A stretch of DNA of 64,000 nucleotides from Methylobacterium nonmethylotrophicum (lineage in GTDB: Bacteria; Pseudomonadota; Alphaproteobacteria; Rhizobiales; Beijerinckiaceae), in the NCBI RefSeq assembly GCF_004745635.1, contig NZ_SRLB01000013.1:176408-240407 (forward strand), given 5' to 3'. Position numbers and translations under genes: made by a program. Below, piece after piece: positions 1 through 9,287 of the stretch. The notes below the pieces were generated by a model. That model saw only the letters and a program-made list of their open reading frames with translations. It did no database searches and was not told the origin of the DNA. Numbering within the stretch: the first letter of the stretch is position 1; the number at the start of each line of letters is the position of its first letter.

Positions 1-2
1 GG

Positions 3-1637
3 CTCGCCGCCCTCACCGAGGCCTACGGCCGGGCCCTGCGCGTCGTGCTGCGCCATCGCCCCCTCGCGCTCGCCAGCTTCCTCGCCACGGTGGCGGCCAC
101 CGGATACCTGTTCTGGGTCATCCCCAAGGGCTTCTTCCCGCAGCAGGATACCGGGCTGATCATCGGCATCAGCGAGGCCGCCCAGGATGTCTCGCCCGAG
201 GGCATGCGCCAGCGCCAGGCGGCGATCCTGGCGATTGCCGGCCGCGATCCGGCAGTGGCCTCGGCGATCGGCTATATCGGCCCGGGCGGTCCCACCGTGA
301 CGGAGAACGACGGGCGCGTCTTCCTGACCCTGAAGCCGAAGTCGGAGAGGGACGTGACCGCCGACCAGGTGATCGCCCGCCTCTCGGACGCGCTCCGGCA
401 GGTGCAGGGCATCACGCTCTACATGCAGGCGGCCCAGGACATCACCATCGGCAGCCGCCTCGCGAAGACGCAGTACCAGTACACGCTCACCGACGTGAAC
501 CTCGATGAGCTCAACTCCTACGCGCCGAAGCTGCTGGCGGCTTTACGGAGGCTGCCCGAGCTCAGCTCGGTGGCGAGCGACCAGCAATCGACCGCCCGCA
601 CCCTCACCGTCGAGATCGACCGCACTGCCGCCTCCCGCCTCGGGATCGACCCTGCGCGTGTCGACGCGACGCTGTACGACGCCTTCGGCCAGCGCCACGT
701 GGCGCGAATCTACACGGCCCTCAACCAGTATTACGCGATCCTCGAGGTCGATCCGCGCGACCAGCTCGGCCCGGCAGCGCTCGACCGGATCTACGTCCGC
801 TCGCAGAGCGGCACTGCCGTGCCGATCAGGCAGATCGCACGGCTCGTCCCCGGGGTCGGCCCCGCCGTCGTGAACCACCAGGGTCAGTTCCCGTCGGTGA
901 CCCTGAGCTTCAATCTTGCGCCCGGAGCGACGATCGGCGCGGCGGTGGCAGCCGTCGAGACCGCGACGGCGGCGCTGCACCTGCCGCACGCAATCGCCAC
1001 GAGCTTCCAGGGCAACGCCCAGGCATTCCAGACCTCGCTCGCGAGCACGCCGCCGCTGATCCTCGCGGCCCTGTTCGCGGTCTACGTGATCCTCGGCATG
1101 CTCTACGAGAGCACGATCCACCCGCTCACCATCCTGTCGACCCTGCCCTCGGCCGGTCTCGGGGCGCTCGCCACCCTGATGCTGGTCGGTCGGCCCCTCG
1201 ACCTGATCGGGATCATCGGGATCATCCTCTTGATCGGGATCGTGAAGAAGAACGGCATCATGCTGGTCGACGTGGCGATCGCGGCCGAGCGGCATGAGCA
1301 TGCCTCGCCCGAGGAGGCGATCACCCGTGCCTGCCTCATGCGCTTCCGGCCGATCCTGATGACGACGCTCTGCGCCATGCTCGGGGCCGTGCCGCTGATG
1401 CTCGGTACCGGCACGGGGTCCGAGATCCGCCAGCCGCTCGGCTACGCGATCGTCGGGGGCCTCCTCGTCTCGCAGGTGCTCACCCTGTTCACGACGCCGG
1501 TCGTCTACCTCTTCATGGCGCGCCTCAGCGCTGCCCTCTCGTCACCCCGCGGAGCGTCGGGAGACCGGCCGCAACGCCCGTCCGGCGCCGGGGCGCCGCT
1601 GTCCGTCGCCGAGACGATCGCGGGCCGAGCGGATTGA
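3..1637 (+). CDS. RND multidrug efflux permease, C-terminal half (partial)
   Basis: This is the 3' portion of an inner-membrane RND (HAE1) efflux permease; the reading frame is open to the left edge, so the true start lies outside. About 545 of the usual ~1,040 residues are present. They cover a membrane segment just inside the window, the second large periplasmic loop (porter domain) and the closing bundle of membrane helices. The motif GIVKKNGIMLVD with Gly-rich neighbours matches the MdtB/MdtC type of proton-driven pump. The protein should work with a periplasmic adaptor and an outer-membrane channel, neither of which is visible here. The hydrophilic tail after the last helix is Pro/Arg-rich. 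Family assignment is firm; substrate is unknown. Confidence 0.93.
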   Translation, partial: LAALTEAYGRALRVVLRHRPLALASFLATVAATGYLFWVIPKGFFPQQDTGLIIGISEAAQDVSPEGMRQRQAAILAIAGRDPAVASAIGYIGPGGPTVTENDGRVFLTLKPKSERDVTADQVIARLSDALRQVQGITLYMQAAQDITIGSRLAKTQYQYTLTDVNLDELNSYAPKLLAALRRLPELSSVASDQQSTARTLTVEIDRTAASRLGIDPARVDATLYDAFGQRHVARIYTALNQYYAILEVDPRDQLGPAALDRIYVRSQSGTAVPIRQIARLVPGVGPAVVNHQGQFPSVTLSFNLAPGATIGAAVAAVETATAALHLPHAIATSFQGNAQAFQTSLASTPPLILAALFAVYVILGMLYESTIHPLTILSTLPSAGLGALATLMLVGRPLDLIGIIGIILLIGIVKKNGIMLVDVAIAAERHEHASPEEAITRACLMRFRPILMTTLCAMLGAVPLMLGTGTGSEIRQPLGYAIVGGLLVSQVLTLFTTPVVYLFMARLSAALSSPRGASGDRPQRPSGAGAPLSVAETIAGRAD

Positions 1638-2014
1638 TCTCACCCGACCGCCTGATGGCGTCGACCCCGTGAGCACGGGTGGCGGAGCACGAGCAGCCAA
1701 CCTCCGTGGCTGCATCGACGGGCCGCCGAGCGGCAGGCCGGCCCGGTTCGCCCGATGGTGCCACCGTCGTCCGCAACGGTCGACGCCGCGGCGGCCGCCC
1801 GGTTTCACAGCCTTGGCCCCAGCCCTCATCGTCCCGGCTTCGTCGCGTGGTGGTCTCGTCCGATGCTCGCAACAAGGCGTCGCCAAGAATGGGAGCCGAC
1901 CGGACATCGAAACCTTCAATGGCGCCAGTCATACGTGAGTATAAATCAGGCACACTATAAGGAATATCGATCCAGTCCTACCTTGCTCGAGAGCTTTCAC
2001 CACAGGAGCAGGTC
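1638..2014. other. Intergenic region before the PoxB-like gene
   Basis: No gene is supported in these 377 bases. The short reading frames on both strands are GC-driven shadows. Bases ~1938-1968 are clearly AT-richer than the surroundings, with two TATAA-like words, and could hold the promoter of the downstream ThDP enzyme. An AGGAG ribosome-binding sequence lies at about 2004-2008, just before the ATG at 2015. Confidence 0.5.
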
Positions 2015-3724
2015 ATGACCAAGCGCGTTGCGAAAGTCATCGTCGACACCCTTCAGGCCGCCGGAGTACGGCGTTGCTACGGCATCGTCGGCGACACCCT
2101 CAATCTCGTCGTCCATGCCATCGACGAGAGCGAGATCGAATGGGTGCACATGCGCCACGAGGAAGCGGGTGCGTTCGCGGCGCAGGGCGAAGCCATGGTG
2201 ACGGGCAAGCTGACCGCGGTCGCCGGCAGTTGCGGACCCGGCAGCCTGCACTTCATCAACGGCCTCGCGGAGGCGCAGCGCAACCGGGCCCCGGTCATCC
2301 TGATCGCCAGCCAGATCACGCGCGACGAACTCGGCTTCGAGTTTCCCCAGGAGGTCGACTTCAAGGCCGTCTATTCCAGCCTCAGCGTCTATTGCGACAT
2401 GATCCTGACGCCCGAGCAGGCGCAACGAAAGACGGTCGCCGCATGTCAGGCCGCCCTGGCGCTCCGCGGCGTGGCCGTCCTCATCGTCCCCGTCGACATC
2501 TCCCATGCCGTCGTGAAGGACGACCTGACCTTTGCCGTGCATCACCACGTTCCCATGGTTCGGCCGGCCGATGCCGCTCTTCGGGAGGCGGCCGACATCA
2601 TCAATGCCGGCGAGCGGGTGACCATCTACGGCGGTGCGGGATGCCGAGGCGCCCATGCGGAGATCCTGGCTGTCGCCGAACGTCTCAAGGCACCGGTCGC
2701 CCGCACCAGTCGCGGCAAGGACGCACTGGAATACGACAATCCCTACGACGTGGGAATGACGGGACTGATCGGAAACACGGCCGGCTACCATGCGGTTCGC
2801 GACTGCGACACGCTGCTGATGCTGGGAGCGGACTTCGCCTGGCGCCAATTCTACCCCGATCACGCCAAGATCATCCAGATCGACATCGACCCGACCCACT
2901 TGGGCCGGCGCCATCCGATCGCGATGGGCATGGTCGGCGACATCAAGTCGACGATGGACGCGCTGCTGCCGATGCTGGAGGCGAAGAGCGATACCACCTT
3001 CCTCGATCATCACGTCGCTCTCAACAAGCGGACGCACGAGAAGGAGTTGACCAAGCCGGCGACGTCCCATCGCGAGACGATCTCCGGGATCCATCTCACC
3101 GAACTGATCGATCGTCACGCGGCAGCCGACGCCGCGTTCGTCGGCGACGACGGCACGGCCGTCGTCTGGGCGCACCGCTACATCACCGCTACGCCGCACC
3201 GACGGATCTTCGGCAGCCTGCGTCACGGCACCATGGCGGCCGCGATGCCGACCGCCTTGGGCATCCAGAAGTGTCAGCCGAACCGCCAGGTCATCTCGCT
3301 CTCCGGCGATGGCGGCCTCAGCATGCTGCTCGGCGATCTCATGACCGCCGTGCAGGAGAAGCTTCCGATCAAGGTCGCCGTCTTCAACAACAGCAAGCTC
3401 GCCTTCATCGACATCGAGCAGAAATCCGAAGGACTCATCCCGCTCTACACGCACCTGCTCAACCCGGATTTCGGCAGGGTCGCCGAGGCCATGGGCCTGT
3501 GGGGAAGGCGGGTCACGCACAAGCGCGACATCGAGGAGGCGGTCGTCGACTGGCTCCAGCAGCCCGGCCCCGCCGTCCTGGACGTGGTGGTAGAGAACGA
3601 GACCCTCGTCATGCCGCCTGCCGTCGAGTTGAAGGCCGCCTACGGCATGGCGCTGTATTCGGCGCGCGCCGTGCTGCACGGCCATGCGCACGACCTGATA
3701 GAGATGACGCGGCAGAATATCTGA
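2015..3724 (+). CDS. PoxB-like thiamine-diphosphate pyruvate:quinone oxidoreductase / oxidase
   Basis: A 569-residue ThDP enzyme of the PoxB/acetolactate-synthase family. The N-terminal pyrimidine-binding domain has the catalytic Glu in MRHEEAGAFAA (about residues 46-56). The SCGPGSLHFINGL segment is typical of PoxB, and the GKDALEYDNPYDVGMTGLIG stretch lies in the central FAD-type domain. The C-terminal ThDP domain begins GDGG and ends NN about 28 residues later. The last ~20 residues resemble the amphipathic membrane-binding tail of E. coli PoxB. Expected reaction: pyruvate to acetate plus CO2 with electrons to quinone. It differs from the second copy at 25937-27673 in the segment after the Gly-Pro-Gly motif (ITRDELGFEF instead of IPTSEIGSSY), so substrate or acceptor may differ. 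The start is set by AGGAG. It stands alone between two intergenic gaps. Confidence 0.85.
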   Translation: MTKRVAKVIVDTLQAAGVRRCYGIVGDTLNLVVHAIDESEIEWVHMRHEEAGAFAAQGEAMVTGKLTAVAGSCGPGSLHFINGLAEAQRNRAPVILIASQITRDELGFEFPQEVDFKAVYSSLSVYCDMILTPEQAQRKTVAACQAALALRGVAVLIVPVDISHAVVKDDLTFAVHHHVPMVRPADAALREAADIINAGERVTIYGGAGCRGAHAEILAVAERLKAPVARTSRGKDALEYDNPYDVGMTGLIGNTAGYHAVRDCDTLLMLGADFAWRQFYPDHAKIIQIDIDPTHLGRRHPIAMGMVGDIKSTMDALLPMLEAKSDTTFLDHHVALNKRTHEKELTKPATSHRETISGIHLTELIDRHAAADAAFVGDDGTAVVWAHRYITATPHRRIFGSLRHGTMAAAMPTALGIQKCQPNRQVISLSGDGGLSMLLGDLMTAVQEKLPIKVAVFNNSKLAFIDIEQKSEGLIPLYTHLLNPDFGRVAEAMGLWGRRVTHKRDIEEAVVDWLQQPGPAVLDVVVENETLVMPPAVELKAAYGMALYSARAVLHGHAHDLIEMTRQNI

Positions 3725-3889
3725 CATCTTCTACCTGCAACTTCGCTGAGAGCGGGCCAGTTCTTGTTCCGCTCTTACGACCCGACCGGCATGCCGGTTC
3801 TCTCGACGCTTCGGCCGCACGGGCCGGCTGTCCTCCACCTGCCAACGAGACCCGTTGCTTAACCGCGACGGGAAACCCGAGCGATTGCC

Positions 3890-5002
3890 ATGAGCCTGCT
3901 GACCGACCTGACTGGAGCGCCGCCCGGAACGACAACGCGCGCTCTCATCTTGCGCCTCTCCGCCATCGGGGCGGTGCTCGCCGGGACCGCTGGGGCCTTC
4001 GCCTATGCGGGCGGCTGGCTCTCGCCGGGCGCGCTGACGCCGTCCCGGGTGATCAACCGCTTCGAAGACGTGAATGGCCGGCATCCGGGCTTCCGGCGCA
4101 ACCACGCCAAGGGGATGTGCGTCGCCGGCACCTTCGCGGCGAGCGGTGCGGGCGCGCGGGTCTCGAGAGCGGGCGTTTTCGTGCAGGGGCGAGTGACGCC
4201 GGTCGAGGGCCGCGTGGCGCTGGCGGGCGGGCAGCCCTATGCGGCCGACGCCGAGACCACCGTGCGCAGCCTCGCCCTGCGCTTCCGGCTGCCGGACGGC
4301 GAGGAGTGGCGCACGGGCATGAACGACATCCCGGTCTTCCCCGTCCGCACGCCCGAGGCCTTCGCCGAGCAGCTCCTCGCCGCCAAGCCCGATCCGGCGA
4401 CCGGCAGGCCCGAGCCTGAGCGGCTGCGCGCCTTCTACGCGGCCCATCCGGAGAGCGCCGCGGCGGCGGCCCTGATCAGGGCGCGCACGGTCACGGCGGG
4501 CTTTGCCGACGGCACGTACCGGAGCCTGAACGCCTTCCGGTTCGTGGCGGCCGACGGCCGCGCCACGCCGGTGCGCTTCGCTTACCTGCCCGAGCGCGAT
4601 GCCGCGCCGGCGACGGACGCGCGAAGTCCCGGCGCTGACAGGAACTTCCTGTTCGACGACCTGGCGGCCGCCCTGCGGCGGGAGCCACTGCGCTGGCGCC
4701 TCGTGGTGACGCTCGGCCAGCCGGGCGATCCGACCGACGACGCGACGACACCCTGGCCTGTGGACCGCGAGACGATCGACGCCGGAACGCTGACGCTCAC
4801 CGGCGCGACGCCCGAGGCACCGGGCAATTGCCGGGACATCAACTTCGACCCGCTCGTCCTGCCGGACGGCATCGCACCGTCCGACGATCCCCTGCTGAGC
4901 GCCCGCTCGGCCGCCTATTCCCAGTCCTTCACCCGCCGCGCCGGCGAGGCGACACTGCCCTCCGCCGTCACCCGCACGCCGAACCACGGAGCCGCCCTGT
5001 GA
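3890..5002 (+). CDS. Membrane-anchored catalase-related peroxidase (SrpA/mini-catalase family)
   Basis: 370 residues. A hydrophobic anchor spans about residues 19-41, so the haem domain should face the periplasm. The catalase-related peroxidase fold shows in RVINRFEDVNG, then NHAKGMCVAGTF carrying the distal His, and a C-terminal RSAAYSQSFTRR where Tyr ~343 is the expected proximal haem ligand. It is shorter than true catalases (about 480+) and lacks their C-terminal flavodoxin or helical extensions. The GTG of the next gene overlaps its stop (GTGA), so it is translationally coupled to cytochrome b561. In this family the b561 partner is thought to supply electrons for peroxide or organic-peroxide reduction. 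This pairing is known across proteobacteria. Confidence 0.87.
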   Translation: MSLLTDLTGAPPGTTTRALILRLSAIGAVLAGTAGAFAYAGGWLSPGALTPSRVINRFEDVNGRHPGFRRNHAKGMCVAGTFAASGAGARVSRAGVFVQGRVTPVEGRVALAGGQPYAADAETTVRSLALRFRLPDGEEWRTGMNDIPVFPVRTPEAFAEQLLAAKPDPATGRPEPERLRAFYAAHPESAAAAALIRARTVTAGFADGTYRSLNAFRFVAADGRATPVRFAYLPERDAAPATDARSPGADRNFLFDDLAAALRREPLRWRLVVTLGQPGDPTDDATTPWPVDRETIDAGTLTLTGATPEAPGNCRDINFDPLVLPDGIAPSDDPLLSARSAAYSQSFTRRAGEATLPSAVTRTPNHGAAL

Positions 5003-5553
5003 CGAGCCCTTCCCGGACGAGCCTTGCCCGCTTCACCCTGCCGGCGCGCCTGCTCCACTGGGGCATGGCCGCCCTGATCCTCGCCATGCTGCTGATCGGC
5101 GCCGCGATGGTGACGTCGCTCGGCAACTATCACGTGCTGGTCTCGCTGCACCGGCCCGTCGGGCTCCTGATCCTGGTGCTCGCGCTGCTGCGGCTCGCCT
5201 ATCGTCAGCGCCACGCGCCGCCGCCCCTACCCGCGGACCTGCCACTCTGGCAGCGGCGCGCCGCGCACGCCTCGCACGTCGCTCTCTACGGGCTGATGCT
5301 CGCCCTGCCGCTTATCGGCTGGGCCATGCTCTCGGCGGCGCGCTACCCCGTGGCGCTCGTCGGCCCATTGGTGCTGCCACCGATCCTGCCGGGCAGCCCG
5401 ACGCTCTATGCGGACCTGCGCGCCATCCACACCGTGCTTGCCTACATGCTGTTCGGGGTCATCCTGGCCCATCTCGGGGCAGCCCTGCTGCACGGGCTGA
5501 TCCGCCGGGACGGGGTGTTCGCCAGCATGGCGCTATGGAAGCCGCGGGCCTGA
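4999..5553 (+). CDS. Cytochrome b561 family protein
   Basis: 184 residues, read from a GTG that overlaps the stop of the peroxidase gene by four bases; an ATG-only reading would miss this start. Four hydrophobic helices are visible. Candidate haem-b ligands are the His residues in ARLLHWGMA, SLHRPVG, HASHVALYG and the fourth-helix IHTVLAY/HLGAALLH. Small b561 proteins of this type oxidise quinol and pass electrons to a periplasmic partner, here most simply the catalase-like peroxidase. The gene converges on the YdeP-like gene with a 53-base gap containing a weak GGGGGC/GCCCCC hairpin. Confidence 0.9.
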   Translation: MTSPSRTSLARFTLPARLLHWGMAALILAMLLIGAAMVTSLGNYHVLVSLHRPVGLLILVLALLRLAYRQRHAPPPLPADLPLWQRRAAHASHVALYGLMLALPLIGWAMLSAARYPVALVGPLVLPPILPGSPTLYADLRAIHTVLAYMLFGVILAHLGAALLHGLIRRDGVFASMALWKPRA

Positions 5554-5606
5554 AGGCTCGGGGCCCAGCGCCTCGCCGCGGCGGGGGCATCGGGCGTTCA
5601 GCCCCC

Positions 5607-7904
5607 TCATCCGGCCGTCGGCACGATGCGAACCGGAATCGCCTTCGAGGACGGCGTCCCGCTCTGCGGGTCGCGGGCGTAGAGCGGCACGAGCGGGTTC
5701 GTCTCCGGGTAGTAGGCGCCACAGCAGCCCTCTGGGATGCGATAGGGCACAACCTTAAATCCCTCCACCCGGCGCGCCACGCCGTCCTGCGACACCGTCT
5801 CCAAGGCGACGAGAGCGCCGATGCCGAGCCCGCGCCGCTTCATCTCCTCGGGGCTGAGGAACACCACCATGCGCTGGTTGAACACGCCGCGATAGCGATC
5901 GGAGAGCGAGTAGAGCGTGGTGTTGTACTGGTCGTGGCTGCGCAGGGTGGTGAGCTGCAGCACCCCCTCCTCGTCCACTGGCGGGTCCTCGCCGAGCCCC
6001 GGATAGGCAGAGAACTGCGCTCTCCCGCTCGGCGTCGCCCAGATGCGCTCGCGCGCCAGCGAGGTCAGGTGGAAACCGCCGGGCTCGCGGATCCGGGCGT
6101 TGTAGCCCTGGAAGATCGGAAGCACCCGCTCGATCGCTTCGCGGATGCGGTCGTAATCCGCGACCAGCTCCTCCCAAGGGATGGCGGGCGTGTCGCCCAG
6201 GGTGGCCCGGGCGAGCCCCGCGATGATTGCCGGCTCGCTCAGGAGATCGGGGGAGGCCGGGACGTTGCGGCCCGCGGAGGCGTGCACCATCGACATCGAA
6301 TCCTCGACCGTGATCGCCTGCGGGCCGGTCTGCCGCTCGTCGATCTCCGAGCGGGCGAGACACGGCAGGATGAAGGCCTCGCGCCCATGCACGAGGTGGC
6401 CGCGGTTGAGCTTCGTCGAGATCTGCACGGTGAGGGCGAGGTTTCGCATTGCCGCCTGGGTCACGGGCGTGTCGGGGGCGGCCGCCGCGAAGTTGCCGCC
6501 GAGCCCGATGAACACCCGGGCCTGCCCGGCGATCATCGCCTCGATCGCCCGCACCACGTCGTGGCCGTGGGCCCGCGGCGGCGAGAAGCCGAAGACCTCC
6601 TCGAGCCTGTCGAGGAAGGCCGGCGCCGGCTTCTCGGTGATGCCGACGGTGCGGTCGCCCTGGACGTTCGAGTGACCGCGCACCGGGCAGACCCCGGCGC
6701 CGGGCCGGCCGACATTGCCGCGCAGGAGCGCGAGGTCGGTAAGGAGCCGGACGTTCTCGGTGCCGCGGCGATGCTGGGTCAGGCCCATGCCGTAGATCAG
6801 GATCGCGGCCTTGGCCTCGCGGTAGACCTTTGCCGCCGCCTCGATCTCCGACTTGGGCAGGCCGGCCGCATGCTCGATCGCCTCCCAGGGGGTGGCGCGG
6901 ATATCGGCTGCCATCGCCTCGAAGCCCGTCGTGTGGCCGCGGATGAAATCCCAGTCGAGAACCGGCGCGAGATCCGCCGCCCGCGCCGCGTCGTCGGCCT
7001 CCAGGCAGCTCTTGATCATTCCTTTCAGCACCGCGGCGTCGCCGCCGACCCGGACCTGGAGGTAGAGGGAGGAGATCGGGGTTGACGAGAGCGTTCCCAT
7101 CTCGAGCGGGTTCTGGGGCGACTGGAAGCGCTCCAGCGCCCGCTCGCGCAAGGGGTTGATGCTGACGATCGCCGCGCCCCGTCGGGCCGCCGCCCGCAAG
7201 GGGGTCAGCATCCGGGGAGAGTTGGTGCCGGGATTCTGGCCGAAGATGAAGATCGCGTCCGCGTGGTCGAAATCCTCCAGCAGCACCGTCGCCTTGCCGA
7301 CGCCGAGGCTCTGCGGCAGGCCGACGCTCGTCGCCTCGTGGCACATGTTCGAGCAATCGGGGAAGTTGTTGGTGCCGTAGGCGCGGGCGAAGAGCTGGTA
7401 GAGGAAGGCGGCCTCGTTCGAGGCCCGGCCCGAGGTGTAGAACTCGACCCGGTTCGGGTCGTCCTGCGCCCGCAGGATCGCGGCGATGCGCCGGAACGCC
7501 TCCTCCCACGAGACCGGGACGTAGCGGTCGGTCGCGGGGTCGTAGGCCATCGGGTGGGTGAGCCGGCCCAGCATCTCGAGGTCGTAGTCGCTCCAGCCGG
7601 CGAGCTCCGAGACGGTGTGGGCGGCGAGAACCTCCGGCGAGCAGCGCTTCCCGGTCGCCTCCCAGGCCACCGCCTTGGCGCCGTTCTCGCAGAACTCGAA
7701 GGCGCTGGTGTGGTCCGGGTCGGGCCAGGCGCAGCCGGGGCAGTCGAAGCCCGTCGGCTGGTTCATGTGGAGCAGAGTGGCCCCGCCGCGGGCGAGGATG
7801 CCCTGCCCGGCGAGCGCCTTGGCGGTGGCAGCGAGCGCGCCCCAGCCGCCGGCCGGCTGGGCGTAGGGGTGGATGCGGGGCTTGCCCGTCGGACGCTTGG
7901 CCAT
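5607..7904 (-). CDS. FdhF/YdeP family molybdopterin oxidoreductase
   Basis: 765 residues from the ATG at 7904 (GAGGAGA lies upstream; an in-frame ATG six codons earlier has no such signal). The protein is a DMSO-reductase-superfamily molybdoenzyme of the YdeP type. N-terminal Cys residues in FDCPGCAW (about residue 53) and FCENGAKA are the usual candidates for an Fe-S site. They are followed by cofactor-binding motifs such as YTSGRASNEAAFLYQLFAR, GQNPGTNSPRM and GHSNVQGDRT. No Tat signal is visible, so it should be cytoplasmic. YdeP proteins are annotated as formate-dehydrogenase-like, but their reaction is poorly established. The oxalate decarboxylase gene 36 bases upstream on the same strand produces formate, which makes formate oxidation an attractive role here (inference). 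Confidence 0.9.
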   Translation of the reverse strand: MAKRPTGKPRIHPYAQPAGGWGALAATAKALAGQGILARGGATLLHMNQPTGFDCPGCAWPDPDHTSAFEFCENGAKAVAWEATGKRCSPEVLAAHTVSELAGWSDYDLEMLGRLTHPMAYDPATDRYVPVSWEEAFRRIAAILRAQDDPNRVEFYTSGRASNEAAFLYQLFARAYGTNNFPDCSNMCHEATSVGLPQSLGVGKATVLLEDFDHADAIFIFGQNPGTNSPRMLTPLRAAARRGAAIVSINPLRERALERFQSPQNPLEMGTLSSTPISSLYLQVRVGGDAAVLKGMIKSCLEADDAARAADLAPVLDWDFIRGHTTGFEAMAADIRATPWEAIEHAAGLPKSEIEAAAKVYREAKAAILIYGMGLTQHRRGTENVRLLTDLALLRGNVGRPGAGVCPVRGHSNVQGDRTVGITEKPAPAFLDRLEEVFGFSPPRAHGHDVVRAIEAMIAGQARVFIGLGGNFAAAAPDTPVTQAAMRNLALTVQISTKLNRGHLVHGREAFILPCLARSEIDERQTGPQAITVEDSMSMVHASAGRNVPASPDLLSEPAIIAGLARATLGDTPAIPWEELVADYDRIREAIERVLPIFQGYNARIREPGGFHLTSLARERIWATPSGRAQFSAYPGLGEDPPVDEEGVLQLTTLRSHDQYNTTLYSLSDRYRGVFNQRMVVFLSPEEMKRRGLGIGALVALETVSQDGVARRVEGFKVVPYRIPEGCCGAYYPETNPLVPLYARDPQSGTPSSKAIPVRIVPTAG

Positions 7905-7940
7905 CGTCGGTCTCCTCGGCACGATGTCTCTGCGGGGGGA

Positions 7941-9185
7941 TCAGGCCGGCACCAGGCCGGGCCGGTCCTTGCTCATGCGGGCGAGCACGGAGGGGTCGAT
8001 GTTGAGGTGCTGGGCCACCAGCTCCGGCGGCGTGTGCGTCAGCCAGTCGGACAGGCTGATCTCCTGGTACTCCGCAGTCTTGAATACCGCGAGAAAGATC
8101 AGATCGGTCGTGCCCGTGTTCTTGACGTAGTGGCCGTTGCTCTTCTTGACGTAACCGAGGTCGCCAGCACGGAAATCCGCGGTCTGCGCCCGCGGGCCGG
8201 CGCCGAAGACGGTCATGCGGCCCTCACCTTGGACGTAGTACTGCCACTCGTCGGCGTTCGGGTGCCAGTGCATCTCGCGCATCGCGCCCGGCTTGATGAC
8301 CTCGATCGCCGCCGCGATGGTCTTCGACGCCTTGAAGGTCCGGCTGTCGGCCATCTGCAGCCGCCCGGATCGGTTCTCCCGGACCGGCACCGTACGGTCG
8401 AGCGAGAAGGTGACGGGCTCGGGCGGGCTGCCGGCCGAGGCGACCTGCGCCTGATCGGCGGCGAGCGGGCCTGGCTCGCGGCCCTGGAAGATCCACAGGT
8501 CGTCGAGCGGGATCGACCGGAACGCCTCGACCGGCAGCCCGAAATTGAGCGCCAGGTCCTCCGGCGGCGTATGGGCGAGCCAGTCGGTGACGAGCAGCGT
8601 GCCGAACTCGGACTGGCTGCCGTCGTCGAATACGATCAGGAACTCGCAGCCCTCGGGCCCGAGGCCCTGGAGTGAGTGCGGCATGCCGGCCGGGAAGTAC
8701 CAGAGGTCGCCCTTGGCCACGTCCTGGACCGAGGCGTGGCCCTCCGCGTCGAGATAGGTGATGCGGCAGCGCCCGGCGGTCATATAGGCCCACTCGGCCG
8801 CGAGGTGCCAGTGCATTTCCCGGATGCCGCCGGCGGAGAGCCGCATGTTGACGCCCGACACCGCGGTCGAGATCGGGAAATCAGCCTGCGTGACCTGCCG
8901 CGCCCAGCCGCCGGACTGGATCCGCCGGTGCGCCGTGTTGAAGGACGACCAGAAGGTCTGCATGTCGCCGACATCGGTGGCGGGTGGTTTCTGGGCCGAG
9001 GGGAATTGCTTGGCGAGGGCCGGGCTCTGCGGTCCGGGATCGGCGAGCGCGCCCGGGCCCGCGTTGACGGCGCCCTGGGGTGGACGGTCGGGATTGCCGA
9101 ACTCGGCGGCGCGGGCCGAGGTCGCGGCCGCGAGGCCGCCGGTGGCGGCCATCGCGAGCATGCCGCGGCGGGACAGGACATTCAT
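7941..9185 (-). CDS. Bicupin oxalate decarboxylase, Tat-exported
   Basis: 414 residues with a twin-arginine-like leader (SRRGMLAMAATGG, about residues 5-17). Two cupin domains follow. The first carries HWHLAAEW with a later PAGMPHS, the second HWHPNADEW with a later NGHYVKN. Each supplies the 3-His/1-Glu Mn site of the OxdC/OxdD family. The lid segment of cupin 1 reads SEFGT where OxdC has SENST. The lid Glu, which separates decarboxylase from oxidase activity, is therefore kept while its neighbours changed. Expected reaction: oxalate to formate and CO2, in or through the periplasm. It is co-oriented with the formate-dehydrogenase-like gene downstream. Exact product specificity is not proven by sequence. 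Confidence 0.88.
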   Translation of the reverse strand: MNVLSRRGMLAMAATGGLAAATSARAAEFGNPDRPPQGAVNAGPGALADPGPQSPALAKQFPSAQKPPATDVGDMQTFWSSFNTAHRRIQSGGWARQVTQADFPISTAVSGVNMRLSAGGIREMHWHLAAEWAYMTAGRCRITYLDAEGHASVQDVAKGDLWYFPAGMPHSLQGLGPEGCEFLIVFDDGSQSEFGTLLVTDWLAHTPPEDLALNFGLPVEAFRSIPLDDLWIFQGREPGPLAADQAQVASAGSPPEPVTFSLDRTVPVRENRSGRLQMADSRTFKASKTIAAAIEVIKPGAMREMHWHPNADEWQYYVQGEGRMTVFGAGPRAQTADFRAGDLGYVKKSNGHYVKNTGTTDLIFLAVFKTAEYQEISLSDWLTHTPPELVAQHLNIDPSVLARMSKDRPGLVPA

Positions 9186-9287
9186 GGATCGGTTCTCCGG
9201 AGGGGTCGGTCCCGCAACGCCGCGAAGCGGCAGGGATCGGCGCGTGGACGGGAGGCGGGACGGTCGGCCGACCCGCCGCGACGGGGC

